Shown here one piece after another: positions 46,147-60,060 of a DNA stretch of 64,000 nucleotides. This stretch comes from Psilocybe azurescens. Its lineage: Eukaryota; Basidiomycota; Agaricomycetes; Agaricales; Agrocybaceae. The notes beneath the pieces were generated by a model. It did no database searches. It was given only the letters and a program-made list of their open reading frames with translations, and was not told the origin of the DNA. The first letter of the stretch is position 1; the number at the start of each line of letters is the position of its first letter. The position numbers and the translations under genes are program-made. The stretch is from NCBI GenBank assembly GCA_023853785.1, contig JAJIRX010000851.1, positions 186,001-250,000 on the forward strand, read 5' to 3'.

Positions 46147-47412
46147 ATGGCCGTTTCTGTCTCCCCATCCGAGCTTCAAAATCTCCAGGATTGTCTCCTC
46201 AACAAATCAGGAGATGTTGCATTGCATACACGTTTCAGGGCTTTATTCACTCTCAAATCTTTAAAATCAGAAGACGCGGTAGAGATTATTGCAAAAGGTT
46301 CGATCATTTGAACGGGCGTATTATTCCACTTCAGCTGAATTTTTTTTGTAACTAAGGCTTCAAGGATCCATCAGCTCTTTTAAAACATGAATTAGCATAT
46401 TGTCTAGGACAAATCAAGAAAAATCGGCACTCCCAGCACTCGAATCTGTGCTGAGGGATGCCTCCGAAGATCCTATGGTCCGGCATGAGGTAAAATTTAT
46501 GGCTTGATGAAAGAAATCTCGCTCAACTGTGTCTATGGCATTTAGGCTGCCGAGGCTATGGGAGCCATATCACATCCATCATCAGTCCCCGTCCTCAAGG
46601 AGTTCCTCTCTGATACTGAAAGAAGCGTCCGGGAGACATGCGAGATTGCGGTTGCCAAAATCGAATGGGATAACTCTGAGGAAGGGAAGAAGCATCACGA
46701 GAGCTTGAACGAGTCTGTTCCGTGCGTTATCATCTCCTTGTTTTTACCTCTGCTGTTAATCTCTTTACCTCTACAGTCTATATACATCCGTCGATCCTGC
46801 ACCTCCTTCATCTGGTCTATTACTGGGTACACCGAACTTAGAAGACGTCTCAGAGGAAGGAGTCGAGCGTCTGAGGAAAGAACTCATCAACACAAACCTT
46901 CCTCTCTTCCAAAGATATCGCGCCATGTTCGCTCTCCGAAATATTGGCACACCAGCTGCTGTCGATGCCCTCGCGTCCGGATTTTCTGATGAAAGTGCCC
47001 TCTTCAAGTAAGTCACCTAATCAGTACAAACATGAAGCACTCTCATTTATCAATCACAGACACGAAATAGCATTTATTTTCGGACAACTCCTATCGCCAC
47101 ATTCTGTACCTTCCCTGTTGCAAGTTCTTCAAGATACACATGAGTCGGATATGGTCCGTCATGAGGCTGCAGAGGCTCTTGGAGGTATCGCGACGCCTGA
47201 GGTTCTCCCTCACCTCCGTGAATGGATGGACAAGGAAGATGCCCCCAGAGTCGTACGCGAAAGTTGCCAGGTTGCTATTGATATGTGGGAGGTAAGTATC
47301 GTCTCATTTCTTGCTCTACTGAAAGTTGAGCCTCTCTGGCTAGCACGAAAATTCGGATGAATTCCAATATGCGAATGCTTTGGGCACTGCTACACCCGTC
47401 ACAGTCGCCTAA
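46147..47412 (+). CDS. LIA1: Deoxyhypusine hydroxylase (HEAT-repeat diiron enzyme)
   Basis: Catalyses the second step of hypusine formation on translation factor eIF5A. Exons from 46147 give about 320 aa of HEAT-like repeats, with the four His-Glu iron-binding motifs expected of the family: [27 protein letters not shown] and RHEAAEALG. The two halves are joined by a linker ([18 protein letters not shown]). The end reads [14 protein letters not shown], typical of the family. One A is missing in the run 46419-46423, shifting the frame between GQIKK and [12 protein letters not shown]. As the gene is conserved and otherwise perfect, I infer a consensus error. Confidence 0.93.
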
Positions 47413-47885
47413 ATTGTGTAATGGTGAAATTGTAACAACATGGAGATTTTTATTTTACACGGATGCGCATTTAAATGCTCTATCATTGAAGGAAGGATTC
47501 TATCTTAGCCAGTAAACTGTAAGCAACCCCAAAAATATTCTTATCTCATTGATAAGACAAGATGTGTGCGACAGAGTTTTCTATGTGAATACAGACCAAA
47601 AAGAATTGTATTATTCTTAGACCCACTTCTCGGTCTTCGCAAACAATCTCAGCGCCATTATTGTCTTTCATTGAGAACGGAACCTCTGCCGGCACCAATG
47701 TCACGGCAGCAAGATGCCAAAACCATTTAAATCTGACAATTCGTGTGTTTACTATCATTGTTTGTTTTCTAATGTTTCCAGGCTTCCTTCAAGTTGGGTT
47801 TGAACTTTATCTTTAGACAACCCAGTCCACTCGTTCTCAGCATGCTTTACTCGCTACACATCCGCAAGCCAGTTGAACCTGCGAT
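47413..47885. other. Intergenic between LIA1 and P450 copy B
   Basis: About 470 bp with the LIA1 terminator and the promoter of P450 copy B. No coding signal was seen. Confidence 0.45.
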
Positions 47886-50094
47886 ATGGCACTTCTTGAC
47901 CTTTCATCATATTTTCCAGTCTTATATATTGCACTCGGAAGCGTGATAGTCCTCTTTAGTCGGACTTTGGTTCAATCTTGGAGGTTCTCGTTGAAGAATC
48001 CGCCTTATCCGCCCGGTCCCCCTACCCGAGGTTTGCTGGAGGGAAACCTGAAGGATATCCCAACATCACAACCTTGGCTCACATATACTCAGTGGGGGAA
48101 AGAATATGGTAAGACATTTGCAACCTACACTCCACCCGTGTTTACCTGATTAACCAGGTGAACTCGTGCATTCTCCGCATATATGGGCAACATACGATCG
48201 TATTAAACTCGTTCGAAGCTGTGAAAAGCCTTCTTGAGCAAAGGTCCAACATCTATTCCGACAGGCCACACATCGAAATGATATATCTGTACCTTTCATT
48301 TCCATATTGTCTCGTTTGCATCTCTTGTAACTAACCTTCCTTTATTTGCAGGACTGGATGGGTATATAGCGTTGCATTCAAGCGATATGGAGCTGAATGG
48401 AGAGCCCATAGACGTCTTTTACAGCAATCATTCAGACCTGAGGCATCGCTCGCCTACAGGCCTATCATAGCTAGGAAAGTCCATGACATGCTATACAACC
48501 TTGTCTTGACACCCGAGGATTTTCAAAATCATTACAGAACGTAAGATTTTGATCACTCAATCGCCTCAAGTTCTAAAGCTACCCGGTGCGTTGTACAGCG
48601 TTGCAGCGGCTATAATAATGGGCATCGTATATGGATATGACATCGAACCGAAAGAAGACTACTTTGTTTCACTTGCGGAAGCTGCAGTATCAAAACTCTC
48701 TGTGTGCTTTTTCCCTGGAGCCAACGCTGTCAACGCAATTCCTATCCTTCGATACCTTCCCGAATGGTTTCCTGGGGCAGCATTCCACCACTTCGCCAAA
48801 GAGGCCAAGGACTTGAACAACCAAATGATAGACGTGCCGTTTGAGTTTGTCAAGAAGACAATGGTTCGTCATTGAATCGCTGACAAGTCTTTCACCTGCC
48901 TCAAATACCACCCTTCTCATCAGGCGGCGGGGACGGCTCCCCCTCTGTAGCGTCGGACCTTTTGTCGAAATTTCCGTCGGAAGACGCTGAGAAAAATATT
49001 AAGCAAGTATGTGCTACTGCCTACGCAGGTGACAAACTACATGTATGACAGGCACCGAATGACACTGATATTCATTGCCATGGTTTCAAGGTGGAGCAGA
49101 CACGGTATGATTTTACCACCTATGACAAGGGCCACTTTATCTCTAACGATTTTATGATGCAGACATCGTCCCTCATGGGAACATTCTTTTCATTGATGGC
49201 CTTGCATCCTGAAATTCAGAAGAAAGCACAGCGAGAAATTGACCATGTGGTCGGCTCCGGTCGGCTGGTGGACTTTGACGACCGCGAATCCTTACCGTAC
49301 CTTGACGCTCTGTGCAGAGAAATCGTGCGATGGAGGCCAGTGCTTCCTCTTTGTGTCACTCATGGTACTTCCGACGAAGACACATACAAAGGATATTACA
49401 TACCTAAAGGCAAGCGGATATCCTTATCTTGCAGCCTGCCCCTGACGATAAGTATCTGTGCATCATGATAGGTGCCAATGTGATCCCCAACGTCTGGTAC
49501 AAAACTATTCTGCTTTTTGCCCTGATCCAAACCTGATCTAAGAGATTCTATCCGCATTCAACAGGGCCATGTCTCGCGATCCCGAAAAGTTTCAAAATCC
49601 AGATGCCTTCAATCCAGATAGATACTTTGACGAGCAAGGAAATTTGAACCTGAAAGATCAGGAAAATTACGTCTTCGGGTTTGGACGAAGGTCAGAACTT
49701 AGCTTAAATTCCACACCTTGCTTCGTTTCTCACTCGGATGGCTGGACAGAATATGTCCTGGTCGACACATGGCTGACAGCTCGGTACATATTTACTTGTT
49801 ACACGACTATTCTCAATGCCAACTCATGAAAATGCTTTAGGTCTGGCTTGCTGTAACATCAATATTAAGCGTCTTCGATATTGGTCACAAGAAGGATTCC
49901 GCTGGAAATGTCATCCCTATCAACATTGAATATACCGATGGCTTAATTAGGTGCGCAGAATTCTTTGAATACTCAACCACGTCTCGAACAAATATTTTTG
50001 TCATAGCCACCCTCTCCCTTTCGAATGCTCTATCACACCGAGGTCCAGTCAAGCTTCACAAATTATCTTTCAAGCAGTTAGCAAACGATCTTAA
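47886..50094 (+). CDS. Cytochrome P450 (OrdA/CYP64-clan type), copy B
   Basis: Paralogue of copy A. The N-terminal anchor is followed by the hinge NPPYPPGPP and TSQPWLTYTQWGKEYG. Further motifs are WRAHRRLLQQSFRPEAS, VYGYDI, GGADTTSS (I-helix), CREIVR (ExxR), FNPDRYFDEQG and heme-binding FGFGRRICPGRH. The end is HPLPFECSITPRSS. One intron uses a GC donor (AAAG|GCAAGC at 49410) instead of GT. Two single-base problems occur: a surplus T at 48171-48172 between GELVH and LRIYGQHT, and a missing base near the C run 48939-48943 (or the adjacent G run) before PSVASDLLSKF. All catalytic motifs are intact, so the gene is probably functional. Substrate unknown. Confidence 0.86.
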
Positions 50095-50509
50095 GTGAGC
50101 AAATCATAACACCTCAAGAACTTTGACATGTCCACATATTTAAATTGTAACCATGCAAATGTATGTAACTTATGTTCTACATACTTGACATCTGAATCGA
50201 AACCTCTACCGTCTGAACTTGCTCAGTATGTTATGCCTTATCATATTTGAGCTGGCTTGGATCTTTGGCAATAAAATCACCTGGAATGCTTTCTAGGTTT
50301 GTATAAATATGACACGCCTGTGGGATTGGCCAATCGATGGCGTCGATCCCTTCTCCGCATTCTCAGAAACACCGACTAGCTTTGATGTGTTTGAGCGATT
50401 AGGGAATAAAAGTCTCGCGAGACTTCGAAACGGGAGCTAGGGCCCATATAAAGCTGTATACGTAGATAATGAAGACTTAGTCATAGCTTTCTTACCCGAC
50501 CTCGGTGCA
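50095..50509. other. Intergenic between P450 copies B and C
   Basis: About 415 bp with the 3' flank of copy B. It shows no coding signal of its own and may hold the remnant promoter of copy C. Confidence 0.4.
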
Positions 50510-50970
50510 TCCCTTTTGCTGATTTCTCTTCCACTTGTTCCAGCCATTAGTTGGACTGATGAAAGTCCATGTTCAAGAACATACCCTATCCACCTGGCCC
50601 TCCTGAACGAAACCTCTCGTCTGGTAATCGCGGCGATATTCCGACGACCGATCCATGGGTTACCTATGGGGAGTGGGGAAATTTATACGATAAATGTATT
50701 ACCTGATCTTGGAAATTTCAGTTGAAATACCTGCGTGAATGTGAAATCGTTCACTTTCGAATATTTGGTCAACATACAATCCTCTTGAGGTGGTGGCCGA
50801 TATCAACCCCGAATATGCACATGGATTAATCAGGTGAGGAATTGAATTTCTCAACAGCAAGTGGCAAGTGGCATTGTTGAGGTTGACGCCAAATCTTATA
50901 TAGCCATCCGCATCCGTTTGAATGCTCGAGCAAACCGAGATCAGAAGCCTCTGAAAGCATCATTTGACAA
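50510..50970 (+). pseudogene. Cytochrome P450 copy C with large internal deletion
   Basis: The N-terminal exon is recognisable (FKNIPYPPGPPERNLSSGN, DIPTTDPWVTYGEWGNLY), as is the start of the second (ECEIVHFRIFGQHTILL). The sequence then jumps to the last two exons (NPEYAHGLI, SHPHPFECSSKPRSEAS). The I-helix, ExxR and heme-binding parts are absent. The junction lies at about 50790. This is a tandem copy of P450-B that lost roughly 1.5 kb of gene and cannot bind heme. Confidence 0.8.
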
Positions 50971-51253
50971 GCTGCAAGCGAAGATGATTGATCTACAGCA
51001 TCGTGAAAGGTGCGAAGAATACAATCTTCAACTTGTAAAGTAGCTTGTGGAGCTGTGCTGCAAATGAATTTATTTGGAAATCAATCCTCTCTTCTTTCCC
51101 ATCATCACATTGGGCAAAATTACCGAATGAGGAAACGTGTGGCGTAGCCCAAACGGCATCAAAATTCGTCCAAATAGTAAAGATGCGTAACAATGTCCCC
51201 TCTTCACAGATAGCCTCCGCAGAGAAGAGAATTAAAAGTATATGAAACGAGAA

Positions 51254-52722
51254 CTATTTAGACTCCTTTAGATATTCCTTGACTTCTTCTTTAACACTTG
51301 CCAAGAAATCTGCCTTGTTGCTTGTGGATTTCCACCCAAGCGCACGAGCACGCTCCCCGTTGGCATATACATTTGTTGCAAGAAGTCTCCAGACAGGCTT
51401 TAAAGATCAGATGTTATATATTAAGTAGATGAATGTGGTAGAGGGGTTGAAATGCTTACTCCGTATAATGTATCTACCTCTTCTTGGGTGAACGCACTCG
51501 GTTCTTCGCTGTCCCCGACCCCAGCTTCGACAAGGGATTCAGAGATAGCACGTGCAAGCTCTTCGAAGGAGAATCTAGAACTCTCTGGGAAATAGTATCC
51601 TTCAAAGCCGTGGCCAGTAATCTCAGAATTCTTGCGGACAGCATCAAACAGAATGAGATAAAAATCTGTGGCTAAAGAGAGATAAGCCAGCATCCTGACT
51701 AATTAATTGGAGATGAATTGTACTAACTTTCGGTCAAAGTAATAGAAACCCAACTGTTCACGCCTTTCCCGAAATACCCACCTTGCTTGCGTCCGAGAGA
51801 AGGTTTGATGACCAGGTTGAACAAAAGAGAGTGCGTGTTCTGGATTCCGAGATCCACAAGAGGGCCAGATGGACGACCAATGACAGTCGCTGTCAATTAT
51901 CGTTTAATTAGAGCCAAGCAAACATTTGTAAAAGACGGAACGTACAAGGTGCAACGAGATACGCTTTGACATAGCCAGCTTTGTCCGCTTCTTGGATTGG
52001 AATGTCGACATTTCTGTGCAAGACAGATTCCGGAAAAGCATTGAGCTTTTCAACGTCCATGTCACTGTAAGTAATACCCTCGGAAGTAAGTCCGCGTGCA
52101 TCATCCAGAAGCAGGCCTATTGAATCAGTCCTTTATCAATATTTGTAGACTCAGGAAGTTGTAGCCGATGCGGTTACCTGTGCCAGACTGGAGGGTTACT
52201 TGCGATTAGTCCATTTATTCCCAATTCTTAAATGGTTCCTCCGACATACCGTATGCATCAGGATAGGAGCCTTGCCGGACTTCTCGTATCTGATTTTCAA
52301 CCCTCGTAGAATTGCTTGTGTGGGTGGCAATAAGTCCGCGTCAGCCTATTTAACAATGTAGCAATGGCCTGATTAGTGCTTAATAGGGGCTACCATCTGC
52401 GAGACCGCTCACAATTGTGATAACAATATCGGACTGAGCTGCTTCGCTTGTGAGAAAGTTCAAGTCAGGATCTGTGTATGACCCAACAATCACATTGATG
52501 CCTAGGGTCTTCAATTTATTTGCTTTCTCTTCAGATCGTACAAGAGCAGTGATTTGAAAAGAAGACGCGTCGTTATGGTTTAAAAGACGGGCGAGAACAC
52601 TTCCCCCAATATATCCTGAGCAAAATTTGACAGCAGATAAGTCAGCGCCAACGGGCTATTCATTGTGCATGCAATGACTTACCAGTGGCACCAGTGATAA
52701 AAATTTTAAGCTGGGTGGACAT
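51254..52722 (-). CDS. NmrA-like/extended-SDR NAD(P)-binding protein
   Basis: About eight exons are in frame from 52722. The start is MSTQLKIFITGATGYIGGS, a Rossmann-fold GxxGxxG dinucleotide site (GATGYIGG). ITALVRSEEKANKL, LLLDDARGLTSEG, ATVIGRPSGPLVDLG and LFDAVRKNSEITGHGFEGYYF follow, ending RARALGWKSTSNKADFLASV. This is the layout of NmrA/epimerase-type reductases of about 350 aa. No frameshift was found. The substrate is unknown, and it could be a redox sensor rather than an enzyme. It neighbours the P450 tandem pair, but nothing shows a shared pathway. Confidence 0.85.
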
Positions 52723-54023
52723 GATTCAAAGCCTGTATTTCTGCAGGTAGTTTGTGACGAACGACAAAAGAAATTCCATCCCTTTTATAAGGTAGGGTGC
52801 ATACTGAAGGCTTGCAGTTATTTACGTTCTTCCCAGTTCTGCGAAACGTTTTGACATATTCACTTTTACGCGATAATCTCCCGAAACACATAGCTTTCAA
52901 GGACAGGTACTCGCAAATTGAAGACTTAGTATTATTTCACGTCTATTCTGAAGCTTTCGTACCTGAAACAGTCAGCACGCGCATATTTGATACGATACAG
53001 ATAGAGCATGCTTAATTGAATATCATAGCCGCACAACCGATAACGTGGCGTGTTCTTCTTCCTACAGACTAGGAATGCAACAGCATACCCTCAAGCCTCA
53101 AGTTGTATTACAGAGAACTTAATAAGTCTTGAGTAATTATATTACACACACGGTATAAGTAGCTAGTTAGAATAGTCAGCATAGCACTCATTCGCCGCAC
53201 GGCGCAGTCAGGTCTCAATAAGTCAATTATGCCCATTACCGTATATCCGAAGAAGCACTGACTTTACACATTCTTAATACGTAAGTATGTACAAGCCGAC
53301 CAAATGCAAGGTCCTTAATCAGAAGCCATGAGAACATCTAGAAACAGCGCCCAGCGCGGCCGAGATACGCATCTATAAATAGAACTTAACGTCATGTCGA
53401 TCTGTACGGCGTCTAACAGATATTTTTCGCTTCTGGCTTGCTTTGAACCAGTAGAAATAATAAAATCGAGTTTAAGACTTGACTGTATGTCTAAGAGATT
53501 TCTGTCAAGTTGTTTTTAATGGCAGCAAGATCGTGAATTTCTGTACGATGCACCTTCTGGAGTCTGACTTCTCTCAGCGAATCACGTTCATCTGGCACTT
53601 TCTGCATGCAGAAACGCACTACACGTTTAGAAAGCACTCAAAACAGTCAGCACGCAATGACCCTGCTAACCGCATATCCGAGATAAGAGACTTGTCTAAG
53701 TTGAGGATTTGCAAGCAGATGATCTAGTGATTGAGAACCTGTGAGCCTGATTTGAGGGGTAATAAGCACGTATTGCCACCCAGACTCGATGCAATTAGAT
53801 TTAGTCGGAGTAGATTGTCCACGTCAAACGTTGGATAAGTGCTCAAATACTGTAGGCCCACACATCAGATCACAACCTGTCTTTGTATTTTACTTTCACA
53901 ACGCAAAACAACACGACTTCACAAGCAAAATCGAAAATCGAAAGAAACAAAAAAAGGAAAAAAGGGGATAGCAGATATATGTAGTACATACAAGATTTCG
54001 TTACTCAAAGTGTCGACCGAGAA

Positions 54024-54041
54024 GGAGAGAGAGAGAGAGAG
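54024..54041. repeat. GA dinucleotide microsatellite
   Basis: A run of about nine GA units within the 3' flank of the vWA gene. Confidence 0.85.
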
Positions 54042-54220
54042 TTACATCTACAACGATCACTGAAGCATCTGTTTAGGCATTTGATTTGGGCTGGTGTTGG
54101 GGAATTACGGGTGGGCGACTGCGGTCGATCCGCGTGAATGTGGAGGGAGAGGGTTGGATAATTTGTTCATGTGAGAGTGTATAAGATAACAATGTTGACT
54201 GTTGACCTGTGGAATATTGG

Positions 54221-54244
54221 ATGTGGATGTGGATGTGGATGTGG
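54221..54244. repeat. ATGTGG hexamer repeat, four copies
   Basis: Four tandem copies of ATGTGG, in the 3' flank of the vWA gene. Confidence 0.85.
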
Positions 54245-54261
54245 AATGGATGCTGCTGTGG

Positions 54262-54281
54262 TGGATGGATGGATGGATGGA
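54262..54281. repeat. GGAT tetranucleotide repeat
   Basis: About five tandem copies of the tetranucleotide, a few bases after the hexamer repeat. Confidence 0.85.
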
Positions 54282-54402
54282 CAATTATACAAGGATGGGG
54301 TTTCTCCGTATCGTCTCTCCTAGGCAAAGAAGAAAAATGAAAGAGCAGAAGCAATGCAATGAGAGACCAGAGCAATCAGGGAACTAATCCGTCCGTTTCT
54401 TT

Positions 54403-56273
54403 TCAAGCTCGTGCACTTCTCCACGCGCTCTGCATAGCGATTCGTCTAGCCTGGATTTACGAAGCAAAAAAAAAAAAGAACCAGTCAAAACCAGAGAAAA
54501 GGGGATCTAAGAAAACAAAAAGAAACCCACCTGATCCAACGATATCGAATCCTCTCTAAGTTCGACTTTCTGTCTCCCATCATCCTCCTCTTCCTCATCG
54601 TCATCAAACGCAGTCCTCGTAGCTCCTATCCGCATGCCCCCGAACGCCGCTTTGCCTCCCGCAAGCGAGAACGGCGTCGACGCGACCGCGGTCCCAAACA
54701 CGCTCGCCGACTTGGGCGCGCCGAACGCAGCAAAGTCTGTGACGACTTTGCGTGGCGGCGAGGCTGGTGCGGCAGAGGACTTGACGGGAGATGCGGGCAC
54801 GCTCCGCGTCGGCGAGGTGTACGATGCGCTGCTGTAAGAGGCGTATGAGGAGCGCCCGAGGCTGTGGCGTGCTTGTAGGTATTTGTCTGTGAATCGTGTA
54901 CCGTGCACCTATACGAGACAAGGTCAAAGACCCAAAATCGAGAAACGGATGTACCAGAGTGCAGACATACCCTCTTGAGCAGCGGCCGCGCCTCCTCCAA
55001 CGACGGCGCCTGCGTGAACACCGCGACGTTATGTTTTGCTTCCACCGAGTCCTTGTATATGCTCTCGATCACGACCTTCTTCGTGCTCTCATTCCTCAGC
55101 AGCAGCTTCTCATGCAGCTCGCGCGCGACGTCGTCCACGCTCTCGTTGTTCCCCAGGATCCGCTGGGCGACCGCGTGCCCTACCTCGCGCACGAGTCGCT
55201 CCATATCCAGATTCTCCAACACGCTGCCGACAATAGCATGTGTCAGCAGATCAGCCGTAAGGAGGGGCAGCATCAGCCCTGATGTGATGCTCGTAATCGC
55301 CTGATAGAAATCAGTCGCATACTGTCCATTCATAATCAAAATCGTCAGGAATGTACATATCATGATTTTTTTTGGGGGGGAGGTTAGAGGAGAGGGGTAA
55401 TGCTTACGGAGTATCCACTGAGCGCAGGCTCGCAAGCGACGAAGAACTGGAGAAGAGTTAGGATGATGCACACGGATAGCTCTGGATGGCTGTTGAAAAA
55501 CTTGCTAGTGTGATACCCCGCTGAGCCATCGCTCGCGCCAGTTGCAATGGATCATTACCATCAGGCGAACCATCGTCGAATCCTTAAAACACACACCACA
55601 AGCAAGAGTCGAGTCGAGCCCATCAAAAAGCGAGTCAAAAATAACAGAACAACAAGAACTCACCGTCTCCATACTCGCCAATGCCGTGCGGGGGCGCATC
55701 AGCGATGAGCACCACCATCTTGCTCGCATACTCCCTCCAGTCCATATTCAGCGCCTCCGCAAGGGCCGCGGTGACCGCCTCGGGGCCGTCCCCGCCGCCC
55801 GACGCATACAGCGTCGACAGATGCTTGTGCACCTGGCTGATGTCCGACGAGAAGCCAAAGTTCTTGGTGATGTACGTGTGGTCCTGCGGGGGTGGTCTCG
55901 GAACGCCACGAGCCCGACGCGCAGGTCCTCCTGGCTCTGCAGCTTGCCCGACTCGAAGATGTGCGCGCAGATGGCCTCGATGTTCTTCGTCGCCGATGAG
56001 ATGTAGGTGCCCTGGCTGCCGGTGCAGTCTTGCACGAATACGAGATCCCTGTACGCGATGATGACAAGTATCAGTGAATCTGAACAGAGACATAAGGAGG
56101 GAACAGAGGCTGCAAAGCGAGGAGTGTGTGTTTCAACGGTAAAAGACTACTTGCAATTGCTTGCGGCCTGGATCACCCTGGGGGTTGGTAGACTGTGTTG
56201 GTTGTTCTTGGAAAGCTGGTTGCAGGCCGTAGCCCGAGGCGGGATCCATACTCATATCTTCATCCATACTCAT
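54403..56273 (-). CDS. von Willebrand factor A domain protein
   Basis: Starts at 56273 (MSMDEDMSMDPASGYG). The vWA domain begins DLVFVQDCTGSQGTYI, where DxTGS is the metal-ion-dependent adhesion site. It continues ICAHIFESGKL, DLRVGLVAFRDHPP, HTYITKNFGF, LYASGGGDGPEAVTAALAEA and KMVVLIADAPPHGIGEYGDG. The C-terminal part has FFVACEPALSGYS, LLTADLLTHAIVGSVLENLD, GNNESVDDVARELHEKLLLR and an Ala/Ser-rich tail. The vWA part resembles that of Dictyostelium VwkA-type proteins, but no kinase domain follows. One C is missing at 55888-55892 (G5 on the plus strand) within FRDHPPQDH. One intron uses a GC donor (CTA|GCAAGT, near 55505). The exon 1/exon 2 phase does not match cleanly, so the N-terminus is uncertain. 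Confidence 0.82.
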
Positions 56274-56509
56274 AGTATCTGGCAAGAGAACAACGAAAGC
56301 TGAACAAGAAACGGAAAGTCAAGAAATTGAAAAAAGAAGCAAATGGTTTTGATCAATCGATGAACACGCGCAGAGGGCTTGAGCAAGGACAATTGAATGA
56401 GATGCTCCAGCTCAACAATCACCGAGTTTCTAACCAGATTCGGATCTTACACATCGGCTTTCGGAGTTTGCCATGCGTCACATTTCCTTTTCGAGAACAT
56501 AAGTACAAT

Positions 56510-59484
<2,975 letters not shown>

Positions 59485-60060
59485 GTCCCTTGCGTCTTGT
59501 CTTATATGTGTGTTGTGCGTGTGGGTATAGAGCGCAAATGAGTGTTTGGATAAAAAAGGGTGGGGATATGGGGAAGAGGTAGATGGAAGGTATTAAAATG
59601 CCAATGGATTCCGGTTAGGAAATATAGAAACACGTGATGTGAACCTCTTACACTGTAGTGCCAGTCAGTCAGTCAGCTAGAGCCAAGGTCAACGACTATT
59701 ACGGCTTGATTACGGCTCCGTTGTTCTAAAACAGTCAGAGCACATACTACACTCGTCCAAGAAATCCGCGGCGGTTCCGAGTTTTTACCATATAACACCG
59801 TGAAACATCTTCAACAACAACACTTACCATTCAGCCACATTAAACACCAGAATCCCCTAGAGTCCCTTCTAGCACCATCATCATCATCTCCGGACCGACT
59901 TGGAAGAAAAGCTTACGCTGGAAACACCCGTCCCCGTCCAAGTACGTGAGCAGTGAAGCACACCACCCGACAGAGCCTCATCTATATAAGCAGCTCATTA
60001 AACTCGTACTACAACTGTCAACTATTCACTTTAACAGCCTCTTGTCGTGACCAGACCGCC
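59485..60060. promoter_or_regulatory. Divergent intergenic region, GEM1 and F-box gene promoters
   Basis: 576 bp between divergent genes, so both promoters must be inside. It contains a short CAGT repeat (CAGTCAGTCAGTCAG near 59663). No factor site is claimed. Confidence 0.5.

Larger units (their letters stand above)
52723..54402. other. 1.7-kb intergenic region with simple repeats at right end
   Basis: The left part is the NmrA-like promoter. The frames at 52797-53015 and 53479-53727 lack any domain. The right part, downstream of the vWA gene, carries three simple repeats annotated separately. Confidence 0.45.

Noticed and set aside
35000..53000. A secondary-metabolite gene cluster (P450s, SDR, NmrA-like reductase)
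   Set aside because: There is no synthase, terpene cyclase or transporter; housekeeping genes MRT4 and LIA1 lie in the middle; and several members are pseudogenes.
54073..54375. A 100-codon minus-strand frame with His/Ile repeats
   Set aside because: Produced by the ATGTGG and GGAT simple repeats in the vWA gene's 3' flank.
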